From contig NZ_WBVO01000011.1 of assembly GCF_008933115.1 (NCBI RefSeq), positions 1 to 64,000 on the forward strand: DNA of 64,000 nt. Direction: 5' to 3'. This DNA is from Phaeocystidibacter luteus. Lineage in GTDB: Bacteria; Bacteroidota; Bacteroidia; Flavobacteriales; Schleiferiaceae. Position numbers and translations under genes: made by a program. The notes under the pieces were generated by a model. It was given only the letters and a program-made list of their open reading frames with translations, was not told the origin of the DNA and ran no database searches. Below are positions 27,048-33,912 of the stretch, in pieces; position 1 is the stretch's first letter; each line of letters opens with the position of its first letter.

Positions 27048-27736
27048 GATACTTCGCCACTTTACTCGTATTGCTTTCAACTTTGGCATCGGCCCAAATA
27101 GATTCAACCCTCCTTCCGCAGGATGTTGAGGTGTTTGATGACGCCGGACTTAAGCAGGGTACGTGGATATCTTATTTTGATGACGGTGCTGTGAAATCCA
27201 TTACCCAATATGTGAATGACCTTCAGCACGGGATACATATTCAATATTCGCGTAAAGGCGCCATTCGATTTCAAGAGCATTATTCCGGAGGTGAGCTCCA
27301 CGGTTACCAGCGGTACTATTCCAATTCGGGCACGCTTGAGCGAGAACTTTATTACATCGATGGGGTTAAAGACGGCGAAGAAAAGGAGTACTACACCAAT
27401 GGTGAGCGGTTAAAGTCCAAAACCACATGGAGTAACGGAATTAAAGACGGACCTTCGATGTGGTATTATCCCGAAGGCGTTGTAAGTGTTATGTTCCCGT
27501 ATCGTCAAGGTGTGGTAGTGGGTACGACTGAGTATTACTACTTGAGTGGAAAGCGTAAGATTCATACAGAATACGTGGATGGAGAACGTCACGGCTATCA
27601 TTACGAATGGCACGAAAACGGAAACCAGAAAGCGGTTGGTGAGTATGAACACGGAGACCAAGTAGGCTTGTGGAGATACTACGATGAGAACGGAGACGAA
27701 ATCCGAACTCACCAATACAAAGACAAAGAAGAATGA
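27044..27736 (+). CDS. YwqK-like MORN-repeat secreted protein
   Basis: A 230-residue protein with a signal peptide (about 1-18) and repeated MORN_2-type units of around 22-24 residues, each with a G-W/Y-x-YY core (GTWISYFDDGAVKS, GYQRYYSNSGTLERE, GEEKEYYTNGERLKS, GLWRYYDENGDEIRT). Such proteins are often named YwqK-family antitoxins, but no toxin is near and it is exported, so that name should not be taken as function. It overlaps both neighbours by 4 nt (ATGA), so it is coupled to the GH3 fusion and bshA. Confidence 0.87.
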   Translation: MRYFATLLVLLSTLASAQIDSTLLPQDVEVFDDAGLKQGTWISYFDDGAVKSITQYVNDLQHGIHIQYSRKGAIRFQEHYSGGELHGYQRYYSNSGTLERELYYIDGVKDGEEKEYYTNGERLKSKTTWSNGIKDGPSMWYYPEGVVSVMFPYRQGVVVGTTEYYYLSGKRKIHTEYVDGERHGYHYEWHENGNQKAVGEYEHGDQVGLWRYYDENGDEIRTHQYKDKEE

Positions 27737-28869
27737 CCATAGGAATCGTTTGTTATCCCACGTTTGGTGGATCTGGGGTAGTAGCAACGGAATTGGGAAC
27801 CTACCTAGCCAGAAAAGGGCACAAGGTTCACTTCATCACATACAACCAGCCCGTTCGTCTCGATATTCTCGAGGAAAACATCTACTACCACGAGGTAAAC
27901 GTTCACGACTATCCGCTGTTTCAGTATCAACCATATGAGCTTGCGCTGTCTTCTAAAATGGTAGACACCGTGCTCAACGAAGGGATTGAACTCCTACACG
28001 TACACTACGCTATTCCGCACGCCTATGCGGCCTACATGGCAAAGCAGATTTTGGCAGATAAAGGTCTTCATATTCCTGTGGTAACCACGTTGCACGGAAC
28101 GGATATTACGCTCGTTGGACGAAACCCATCGTATAAGCCAGCGGTAACTTTTTCCATTAACCACAGCGACATCGTCACATCGGTTTCGGAAGATTTGAAA
28201 CGCGAGACCGTGAAGTTCTTTGTAGTTCGAAAGGATATTGAAGTTATTCCAAACTTTATCGACCTCAGTCTATACGAAGGCGAGAAGAACTGTAGTCCGG
28301 CTGGTTTGCTGCATCCCGGGCAGAAAATGATAACACACGTTTCCAACTTTAGGAAAGTGAAGCGCATCATGGATATCGTTGAGGCCTTCGCACTTGTGCG
28401 TCAGGAGGTGAATTCGCGCCTCATCATGATTGGGGATGGTCCAGAGCGCGAACGTGCCGAGGAGCTTGCTAAAGAAAGAGGCGTTGCCGAGGATGTGGTA
28501 TTTCTCGGGAAGACGAATGAAGTCGAACGCATCCTCTGCATGAGTGATTTGTTCTTGCTTCCATCGGAAACGGAGAGTTTCGGTTTGGCTGCACTTGAGG
28601 CAATGGCTGCTAAAGTTCCCGTGATCAGCTCAAATGCTGGGGGATTGCCAGAAGTGAACATCAATGGCAAAACAGGTTACACGGTGAATGTGGGCGATGT
28701 AAAGAAGATGGCCAAGATGTCCGTGAAACTATTGAGCGATGAAAAGCTGCATGCGGAATTCAAGAAGAACGCATTCGCAAGAGCTCAAGAGTTTAGCATG
28801 GATAGAATTCTACCGCTTTACGAAGGCGCATATGAGCGTGCGCTAGAGGGAATCAAGAATCCGATTTAA
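27733..28869 (+). CDS. bshA: N-acetyl-alpha-D-glucosaminyl L-malate synthase (bacillithiol pathway)
   Basis: GT4-family glycosyltransferase joining UDP-GlcNAc to L-malate, the first step of bacillithiol synthesis. The 378-residue protein opens with IGIVCYPTFGGSGVVATELG, the BshA-typical glycine loop, and has the C-terminal LPSETESFGLAALEAMA segment (about 276-292) that binds the nucleotide sugar. HGTDITLVG is another conserved site. bshB and bshC are not in the window. The start overlaps the YwqK-like gene (ATGA), and the stop overlaps the convergent SUI1 gene by 4 nt. Confidence 0.96.
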   Translation: MTIGIVCYPTFGGSGVVATELGTYLARKGHKVHFITYNQPVRLDILEENIYYHEVNVHDYPLFQYQPYELALSSKMVDTVLNEGIELLHVHYAIPHAYAAYMAKQILADKGLHIPVVTTLHGTDITLVGRNPSYKPAVTFSINHSDIVTSVSEDLKRETVKFFVVRKDIEVIPNFIDLSLYEGEKNCSPAGLLHPGQKMITHVSNFRKVKRIMDIVEAFALVRQEVNSRLIMIGDGPERERAEELAKERGVAEDVVFLGKTNEVERILCMSDLFLLPSETESFGLAALEAMAAKVPVISSNAGGLPEVNINGKTGYTVNVGDVKKMAKMSVKLLSDEKLHAEFKKNAFARAQEFSMDRILPLYEGAYERALEGIKNPI

Positions 28870-29228
28870 CCGCCGACGCGTTTCGTGTTGAATCCTTTTT
28901 CCTGGAGGTAATCCATCACTTTGTTGCGCACTTCTCCTTGTAGAAGAATTTCACCGTCTTTCACACTTCCACCAACTCCACAATGACTTCTGAGTTCTTT
29001 GGCGAGGTCCTTCAATTCATTGTCGGAACCAGGATGTCCAACCACAAGGGTAGCTACTTTTCCAGCTCTACCTTTCTTCGAAATGTGAACCTCAAGTGTG
29101 ATGTCCGAGTTTGAGGTGTCGTCCATATCACCCTTTAAACCAGCGAACAAATCGCCAAAAGTCGCATTGGGGTTTGTGCTATACACAAAACCGTCGTCAG
29201 ATGAATTCTTCTTACTTCTCTTTGCCAT
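28866..29228 (-). CDS. yciH: SUI1/eIF1-like translation factor (YciH family)
   Basis: A 120-residue protein with an SUI1 domain in its C-terminal two thirds (VHISKKGRAGKVATLVVG, LRSHCGVGGSVKDGEILLQG, YLQEKGFNTKRVGG). Bacterial YciH proteins help discriminate initiator tRNA/start-codon pairing under some conditions. The ATG at 29228 gives the basic N-terminus MAKRSKKN. A near -7 box (TACCTTCG, minus strand) lies a few bases upstream. It is divergent from the SpoU methyltransferase with a 38-nt gap. Confidence 0.93.
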   Translation of the reverse strand: MAKRSKKNSSDDGFVYSTNPNATFGDLFAGLKGDMDDTSNSDITLEVHISKKGRAGKVATLVVGHPGSDNELKDLAKELRSHCGVGGSVKDGEILLQGEVRNKVMDYLQEKGFNTKRVGG

Positions 29229-29266
29229 AATGCGAAGGTAAATGAAGATTAGCGAACTTGCAGGCC

Positions 29267-30055
29267 ATGAAGCACATCGATAGCGCAAAGAATCCCACCA
29301 TCAAGCAGGTGTTGAATTACATTGAAAAAGCTCGCGACCGCAAGCGCGACAATGTATTTGTGGTTGAGGGAATTAGAGAGAATGCCCGAGCGCTAGATTC
29401 AGGATATTCGGCGCAATGGCTGTTTTTTCCAGAATCGAGAATGACCGAACTGGAATTCAAGGTGGAAATGGGAAGAACAGAGGCTTTGGTTCACGCTTGT
29501 GGAGATGAGGCTTTCGACAAAATCGCCGTTCGCAAAGGTATACCCAACGTCGTAGGGATTTACGAGCGGCAAACTCAGGATCTGGTTGACTTAGTGCTTC
29601 CAGACAACGCCTTGGTCTTAGTCCTCGAAGCCATTGAAAAGCCCGGCAATCTCGGTGCTATTCTTCGAAGTGCGAGTGCAGCCGAAGTGGATGCAGTGTT
29701 ACTAGCGGATACTGTCGTAGATGCTTTTCACCCTCAAGTTGTGCGCAACAGCTTGGGCGGTTTTTTTGACGTTGATATGGTGTCGGCACCTTCTCAGGAA
29801 ATCGTGGAATATCTATCAGAGAAAGGTATACGCAAGGTTGTAACTACCCTAGAAGGTTCAACGCCACATTATCAAACGGATATGTCGGGATCAGCGGCAA
29901 TCGTAATGGGGGCAGAGGACACAGGGGTAACCGACATTTGGCTGGAGAATGCTGATGATCGCATCTTAATACCAATGGGCGGAGTAGTCGATTCGCTCAA
30001 TGTGAGCGTGGCTGCTGCCATCATGCTTTTTGAGGCGAAGCGCCAGCGCTCGTAG
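29267..30055 (+). CDS. TrmH/SpoU family RNA 2'-O-methyltransferase
   Basis: A 262-residue SPOUT methyltransferase. An N-terminal substrate-binding domain (FVVEGIRENARAL) precedes the knotted SAM domain with the three SpoU motifs: EKPGNLGAILRSA, VMGAEDTGV, and IPMGGVVDSLNVSVAAAI. The family modifies ribose 2'-OH in rRNA or tRNA; the target site cannot be read here. I prefer the ATG at 29267 to an in-frame TTG at 29258. No plus-strand terminator with a U-tract follows. Confidence 0.93.
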   Translation: MKHIDSAKNPTIKQVLNYIEKARDRKRDNVFVVEGIRENARALDSGYSAQWLFFPESRMTELEFKVEMGRTEALVHACGDEAFDKIAVRKGIPNVVGIYERQTQDLVDLVLPDNALVLVLEAIEKPGNLGAILRSASAAEVDAVLLADTVVDAFHPQVVRNSLGGFFDVDMVSAPSQEIVEYLSEKGIRKVVTTLEGSTPHYQTDMSGSAAIVMGAEDTGVTDIWLENADDRILIPMGGVVDSLNVSVAAAIMLFEAKRQRS

Positions 30056-30080
30056 CTGTTTACGAGTTTGGTAGGGGTAT

Positions 30081-30168
30081 AAAATGAAAGACCCGGGTAT
30101 TCCCCGGGCCTCACACCAAACCAATAAACCTAAGCTACCTGGGTAGGACCCCAGGCATTAGATGAGGC
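30081..30168 (-). ncRNA. Candidate structured small RNA
   Basis: An isolated intergenic unit read on the minus strand. A -7 box TATATTTG occupies 30175-30168. A 6-bp hairpin CCTGGG/CCCAGG follows (30155-30150 with 30143-30138), then an unpaired A/U/G-rich linker, then a 6-bp G+C hairpin (30108-30103 with 30097-30092, loop GAATA) with a U-rich tail (30091-30081) that looks like a terminator. GCCTCA at 30168-30163 can also pair with TGAGGC at 30113-30108. No reading frame fits. The -33 box is weak. It could instead be two independent hairpins. Confidence 0.5.
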
Positions 30169-30187
30169 AAATATATATGGAATTCCT

Positions 30188-30201
30188 ACACAATGTTGTG
30201 T
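30188..30201. promoter_or_regulatory. Inverted repeat upstream of the candidate small RNA
   Basis: ACACAA and TTGTGT form perfect 6-bp arms around a TG centre, 12 nt upstream of the TATATTTG box, a typical spot for an operator. No regulator is identified. Confidence 0.3.
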
Positions 30202-30414
30202 CAATATCAATTTTTTCTCCGAATGTTAAATTTATTTCACTTTCGTGTTTTCGGCGTTTATTTTGGGTTGAACGTGTAAATCTGGGCACTTTCTCAAGTG
30301 TCTGTAAATCTTTAGCTTAAAGTTCTTTACACCACGTAGATATCCATCCAAGCTCACTTGGACCAAATTTTACAACCCATAGAGTGTAAAGGCGAAGTGG
30401 AAGATCAGCACCTA
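30202..30414. other. Intergenic, no gene seen
   Basis: The stretch between the small-RNA promoter and the end of hvfC. A GTGTAAA-type word recurs (near 30273, 30310 and 30384, plus the inverse CTTTACAC near 30326). I see no coding frame and no clear terminator for the hvf operon. Confidence 0.4.
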
Positions 30415-31161
30415 TTATTCCGACTTGAAGATAAGTCGCTTCTCTTGGAGCTTATTGACGAAGTGTTGGAGGTTGCTCGACCAGCTTTCGTCGTTCGATA
30501 GACCCAAATGTAGCGCTGCTTTTGCGCCAGCCTGTTGAACGGAAAGTTCCTCACTGGAAATCACTTCCAAGAAAAGTGCGTAGAATATGGATATGTCCAT
30601 AAACTGAACTTTGCCTGTTTCTCTTTCTCGCCATGCTAGGGAAGCATATTGACCTGGCTGGGCATCAATCAGTTTAGACGGATGCGTTTTGTGTACCGGA
30701 TAAGTGAGGATCAGCAGTTGCATTTCTGGTTCCAACACAACTTTATCCCCTAGATTGGGTGCTGCATCACCATGCTTTGGAAGCTCCAAATCTGGCATCA
30801 TGAAGAGGAAAACCTCTTGCCATTCAAAACGAAGCAGGTCTATAAGTGCTGGGTACTTCGCGATAAGCTCCGCTTCATTTTCGGCAACATAGGCAATCAG
30901 CTCTTCCGGCATTCGCCAGATTTGCGGATGCTGACAGTAATGCGAAGAAAAGAACCGGTGTTGAAGATCTTCCCAGCCTTCGGTGACGTATTTCTGGGTA
31001 ATCGGGTAAGCCGTGTTCAGAGCGTTCACAACCACGTTGTATACGAGTCTCCTATAATGCGGAAGTCTGTCAAGTTTGGCACCTTCCAATTCCGTTTCAA
31101 TCCCATTTCTGCAATAGGTAGAGAGTGCGCTTTGTGCTTCTATGGTTGACTTACGAAGCAT
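30415..31161 (-). CDS. hvfC: HvfC/BufC-like MNIO partner protein (DUF2063)
   Basis: A 248-residue cytosolic protein with the DUF2063 N-terminal domain (LPHYRRLVYNVVVNALNTAYP, then QHPQIWRMPEELIAYV) labelled putative DNA-binding, followed by an alpha/beta C-terminal half. In MNIO RiPP pathways this partner binds the precursor and activates the DUF692 enzyme; it is not a transcription factor. Its ATG at 31161 lies inside the last 11 nt of hvfB, so translation is coupled. Last gene of the ECF-hvfABC operon. DNA binding is not supported by context. Confidence 0.88.
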   Translation of the reverse strand: MLRKSTIEAQSALSTYCRNGIETELEGAKLDRLPHYRRLVYNVVVNALNTAYPITQKYVTEGWEDLQHRFFSSHYCQHPQIWRMPEELIAYVAENEAELIAKYPALIDLLRFEWQEVFLFMMPDLELPKHGDAAPNLGDKVVLEPEMQLLILTYPVHKTHPSKLIDAQPGQYASLAWRERETGKVQFMDISIFYALFLEVISSEELSVQQAGAKAALHLGLSNDESWSSNLQHFVNKLQEKRLIFKSE

Positions 31162-32002
31162 GAGATGAGCTTGAAGAATTAACCCATTGTGAGGCAGCAA
31201 TGTCTCTCAATCGGTTGAGCTCGCCATTCAATTCGGCCATCTCGGGAAGGTTGAAATCACGCTCGAGTAATACGGGAACGGGTTTAGTACGCTCGGTCGC
31301 GTATTCAAAAAGCTCGTAAACCGGATCTATAATCGGCGCTCCATGTGTATCGATGATCAGATCTGGTTGCACTTTATGATGACCGGCCATGTGCATGTAG
31401 GCAACAGAATCGAGTGGAAGTCCGTCGATATATGCCTTTGGGTCGTAATTGTGATTGAAAGCGTTCACATACACATTATTCACATCAAGCAAAAGCTTGC
31501 ATCCCGACTCCTTTACGATAGCCGAAACGAAATCTACTTCGCTCATTTCGGCGGCAACGGGTGTGTAATAGGAAACATTTTCGAGAACCAGAGGTCGTGC
31601 GAGCATGTCTTGAACGATTCGGATTCTGTTCACGATATGGTCTACCGCATCCTGCCGAAACGGGATGGGAAGCAAGTCGTATAAATGTGCGTTGTCGCAC
31701 TTGCTATAGCTGAGGTGTTCGGAATAGAGCGGTACGTCGTATTCATCTAAGAACGCCTTAAGCTTGGCAATGAAATCGTAGTCCAATTCATCTGGACTAC
31801 CGATGCTCAGGGATAAACCGTGACAAAGGATGGGGTATTTGTCGGCAACTTGGTTCAGACGTTTTTTCCAGGTTCCACCAACGTCAATCCAATTTTCGGG
31901 AGCGAGTTCAACAAAGTCGGGACGGATTTCTGTTCCATCCAGTAACGCGTCGGTCATAGCTCGACGGTATCCAACTCCTATGGCTCCTTCGGTGATATTC
32001 AT
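31151..32002 (-). CDS. hvfB: HvfB/BufB-like multinuclear iron-dependent oxidase (MNIO, DUF692)
   Basis: A 283-residue TIM-barrel enzyme of the DUF692/UPF0276 family, which uses two or three iron ions to oxidise cysteine residues of ribosomal peptides. Conserved metal/active-site segments are FVELAPENWID, HGLSLSIGSPD, YSEHLSYSK, LLLDVNNVYVNAFNHNYDP and YMHMAGHHK. It follows the cysteine-repeat peptide gene hvfA by 68 nt and overlaps hvfC. In characterised relatives the products are thiooxazole or oxazolone/thioamide groups binding copper; the exact modification here is inferred from the HvfA sequence. Confidence 0.95.
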   Translation of the reverse strand: MNITEGAIGVGYRRAMTDALLDGTEIRPDFVELAPENWIDVGGTWKKRLNQVADKYPILCHGLSLSIGSPDELDYDFIAKLKAFLDEYDVPLYSEHLSYSKCDNAHLYDLLPIPFRQDAVDHIVNRIRIVQDMLARPLVLENVSYYTPVAAEMSEVDFVSAIVKESGCKLLLDVNNVYVNAFNHNYDPKAYIDGLPLDSVAYMHMAGHHKVQPDLIIDTHGAPIIDPVYELFEYATERTKPVPVLLERDFNLPEMAELNGELNRLRDIAASQWVNSSSSSHAS

Positions 32003-32023
32003 AATGATAGGGGAAAGAAAGCG

Positions 32024-32046
32024 AAGGTCGAGACGAACTCGACCTT
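32024..32046 (-). terminator. Intercistronic hairpin between hvfA and hvfB
   Basis: A perfect 9-bp stem, AAGGTCGAG (32046-32038) with CTCGACCTT (32032-32024) on the minus strand, loop TTCGT. It is followed by a pyrimidine-rich run (CGCTTTCTTTCC). The hairpin sits in the only sizeable gap downstream of hvfA. It could be a partial terminator or a 3' stability element giving more peptide than enzyme mRNA. Confidence 0.65.
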
Positions 32047-32070
32047 TACTTTATGAGTGAGTGTTGATTC

Positions 32071-32451
32071 TTACAGTCCGCAAGAACCTTCGCCACACTT
32101 GTGCTCTGTTGTGCGCTCTTCTGATGATTCAGAAGCTTCGCCGCACGATCCTTCACCGCACTTGTGCTCTGTAGTTCTCTCTTCAGTTGAAGCTTCAGAA
32201 GCTTCACCGCATGAACCTTCGCCGCACTTAGCCTCTTCAGATGAACGCTCTCCAGCCTCACCACAAGTCAATTCTAGACCGTTGATAACTGCACGTTCAG
32301 AGTGAAGAAGTTGTGCACGAATTTCAGATCCAGATCCGAGGTCTTCGGCTTGGAATACATTTTCGGCATTGATAGTACCGCTGAGAAGAAGTCCTCCTGC
32401 GAGAAGAGTTCCACCTGCGATAAGCTTTGATGTTTTGTTGCGATTTTTCAT
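32071..32451 (-). CDS. hvfA: HvfA-like exported RiPP precursor with KCGEGSCG repeats
   Basis: A 126-residue precursor peptide. A Sec-type signal (about 1-29, cleavage after TINA) is followed by a short conserved segment (NVFQAEDLGSGSEIRAQLL) and a C-terminal low-complexity tail with three copies of KCGEGSCG (from residues 75, 97 and 118) separated by Ser/Glu/Thr spacers. Cysteines are at 63, 76, 81, 98, 103, 119 and 124. The unit matches the EGKCGEGKCG motif of HvfA peptides modified by MNIO enzymes. Being exported, it probably acts as a periplasmic metal (copper) scavenger. The gene is small and repetitive, so recombination may change copy number. Confidence 0.92.
   Translation of the reverse strand: MKNRNKTSKLIAGGTLLAGGLLLSGTINAENVFQAEDLGSGSEIRAQLLHSERAVINGLELTCGEAGERSSEEAKCGEGSCGEASEASTEERTTEHKCGEGSCGEASESSEERTTEHKCGEGSCGL
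32074..32240 (-). repeat. In-frame tandem repeats inside hvfA
   Basis: The DNA coding for the three KCGEGSCG units and spacers repeats at 66 and 63 nt. Codon choice differs slightly between copies, so they are not recent perfect duplications. Confidence 0.8.
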
Positions 32452-32498
32452 AGCTGCGTGTTAAAAATGATTAATTGTTATTACGATTCTAGTTCATC

Positions 32499-32756
32499 CT
32501 AATCTTTCTGGGTAGAGGACAATTCTGACCTCCAGCGATTTTTGGCTTCTTTCGAAGCATTCACTTCTCGCTTGCCCTTCAACTCATCTACGTAGCTAGT
32601 GAGCTTTTGGTTTTGTAAAGCGAAAGTTTTGCAGAAAGCGCACATTTGAATGTGCACCCAGAGACGTAGGCGTTGACCGAGACTCGCTCTTCCTTCTTCC
32701 TTTTTAATCGACAGCTCAGATGCTTCCTTGCATGTATAGAACATCTTGTGGAACAT
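32499..32756 (-). CDS. Zinc-finger anti-sigma-like protein
   Basis: An 85-residue protein without a membrane helix. CKEASELS near the start and HIQMCAFC (His35-x3-Cys39-x2-Cys42) reproduce the zf-HC2 zinc-binding pattern of anti-sigma factors. It begins 8 nt after the ECF sigma stop and precedes hvfA by 47 nt. I infer that it binds and controls the upstream sigma factor; lacking a membrane anchor, it would sense a cytosolic signal such as metal or redox state. The start at 32756 is the first ATG; an ATG four codons later is possible. Confidence 0.85.
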   Translation of the reverse strand: MFHKMFYTCKEASELSIKKEEGRASLGQRLRLWVHIQMCAFCKTFALQNQKLTSYVDELKGKREVNASKEAKNRWRSELSSTQKD

Positions 32757-32764
32757 TTTACCTT

Positions 32765-33355
32765 CTATTTGGCATCAAACATTTTTAACTCATTGAAATA
32801 AGACTGATCGAGGCAGTCTCTCAACTGTAGCTTTGCTCGGTGTATCAAAACCCAGTAGTTCGACGGGGTGATATCCAGCACCTTACAGATTTCTTCAGAT
32901 TCTTCATCTTCCAGATATTTCATCCTGAAAGCCGAAGCTCCTTTTCCCTTTAGGTTGTCAATGCACCCATTGAGTGCATCACCAAGCTGACCACGTTCCA
33001 CGACTTCGTCGGGTCGTTCTGACCAAGGCTCGGGTCTTTTGTCGGGAATCCATCCACCCGTTTCATCGAAGAAGGCATCTAAACTCACTTCTTTTCTTTG
33101 AGAAGCTTCATCTTCACTTTGCCTTGTTCGGGTCTTCCGGTAGAAATCAATAATCTTATTTCTGAGAATGCGCATCAGCCATGTCTTGTCAGACGCTTCC
33201 TCCTTAAAGGTGTCCAACGACTTAAATGCGCTCAAGAGGGTTTCTTGTACGAGATCCTCCGCAGTTTCCCGGCTGCTCGTTCGCTGATATGCAAACCGGA
33301 AGAGTAAATCTCCGTACTCATCCACCCAATGCGATGCTCTTTCTGAAGGGCTCAC
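32765..33355 (-). CDS. ECF-type RNA polymerase sigma factor of the hvf operon
   Basis: A 196-residue sigma-70-family protein. Region 2 is visible as DLVQETLLSAFKSL and TWLMRILRNKIIDFYRK, and region 4 as FRMKYLEDEESEEICKVLDI followed by a helix-turn-helix (SNYWVLIHRAKLQLRDCL). The start codon is GTG at 33355, with no ATG nearby. It is the first gene of the minus-strand series sigma, anti-sigma, hvfA, hvfB, hvfC. MNIO/bufferin clusters elsewhere are also run by ECF factors, so it probably controls its own operon in response to metal stress. Confidence 0.93.
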   Translation of the reverse strand: MSPSERASHWVDEYGDLLFRFAYQRTSSRETAEDLVQETLLSAFKSLDTFKEEASDKTWLMRILRNKIIDFYRKTRTRQSEDEASQRKEVSLDAFFDETGGWIPDKRPEPWSERPDEVVERGQLGDALNGCIDNLKGKGASAFRMKYLEDEESEEICKVLDITPSNYWVLIHRAKLQLRDCLDQSYFNELKMFDAK

Positions 33356-33426
33356 GTTAGAATTGATTTGTGTTATAATTGGTGAAAAGGTAGGATTTTC
33401 AGCCGACGGGCAAGCAATAAGAATCT

Positions 33427-33434
33427 TACATTTG
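33427..33434 (+). promoter_or_regulatory. -7 promoter element of the haem-binding gene
   Basis: TACATTTG matches TAnnTTTG and lies 10 nt before the ATG at 33445. No TTTG is found at the normal -33 distance. Confidence 0.45.
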
Positions 33435-33444
33435 AGCTTCTTAA

Positions 33445-33906
33445 ATGAAACAGAACATGAAGAAAATAGTACGCGGTACCCTCCTAGGCCTGCTCATCGC
33501 CCTTGTTATAATGCAGTTCATCCAACCTGATAAAACGAATCCAGAGTCTGATCCCAGCCAGGATTTTATCACCATGAACTCGATTGACGGCGAAATAGGG
33601 CATCTTCTTAAAACGGCTTGTTACGACTGCCATTCTAACAATACAACTTGGCCTTGGTATTCCTCAGTAGCGCCTTTCTCTTATGTGGTTGCCCACCATG
33701 TAGAAGAGGGAAGAGAGCACTTGAACTTCTCAGTTTGGGGTACTTATTCGGCTGAACGTGCAAATCACAAGCTCGAAGAGTGTGTAGAAGAAATTGTAGA
33801 AGGCGAAATGCCAATGGCGGGTTACGTTGCGCTTCACAGCGAGGCTGACCTAACCGAGGAGCAATTGGAAATGCTCATGGCTAAGTTCGCAGAACTTCAG
33901 CAGTAA
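33445..33906 (+). CDS. Haem-binding domain protein (Haem_bd family)
   Basis: A 153-residue protein with an N-terminal membrane helix (about 8-26) and a periplasmic domain carrying one CxxCH motif (CYDCH, Cys59-Cys62-His63) followed by SNNTTWPWYSSVAPFSY, the hallmark of the Bacteroidota haem-binding domain. A downstream EGEMPMAGY supplies a candidate axial Met. It probably handles electrons or haem at the envelope. It is divergent from the ECF/hvf operon, with 89 nt between, so co-regulation with metal stress is conceivable but unproven. An internal ATG at 33457 is an alternative start. Confidence 0.88.
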   Translation: MKQNMKKIVRGTLLGLLIALVIMQFIQPDKTNPESDPSQDFITMNSIDGEIGHLLKTACYDCHSNNTTWPWYSSVAPFSYVVAHHVEEGREHLNFSVWGTYSAERANHKLEECVEEIVEGEMPMAGYVALHSEADLTEEQLEMLMAKFAELQQ

Positions 33907-33912
33907 ATCGAA

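Noticed and set aside
27044-27736. Antitoxin of a toxin-antitoxin pair
   Set aside because: The YwqK name is by family only; the protein has a signal peptide and no toxin gene is adjacent.
30415-31161. Transcription factor (from the putative DNA-binding label of DUF2063)
   Set aside because: Operon context with a DUF692 enzyme and HvfA peptide points to the RiPP partner protein role.
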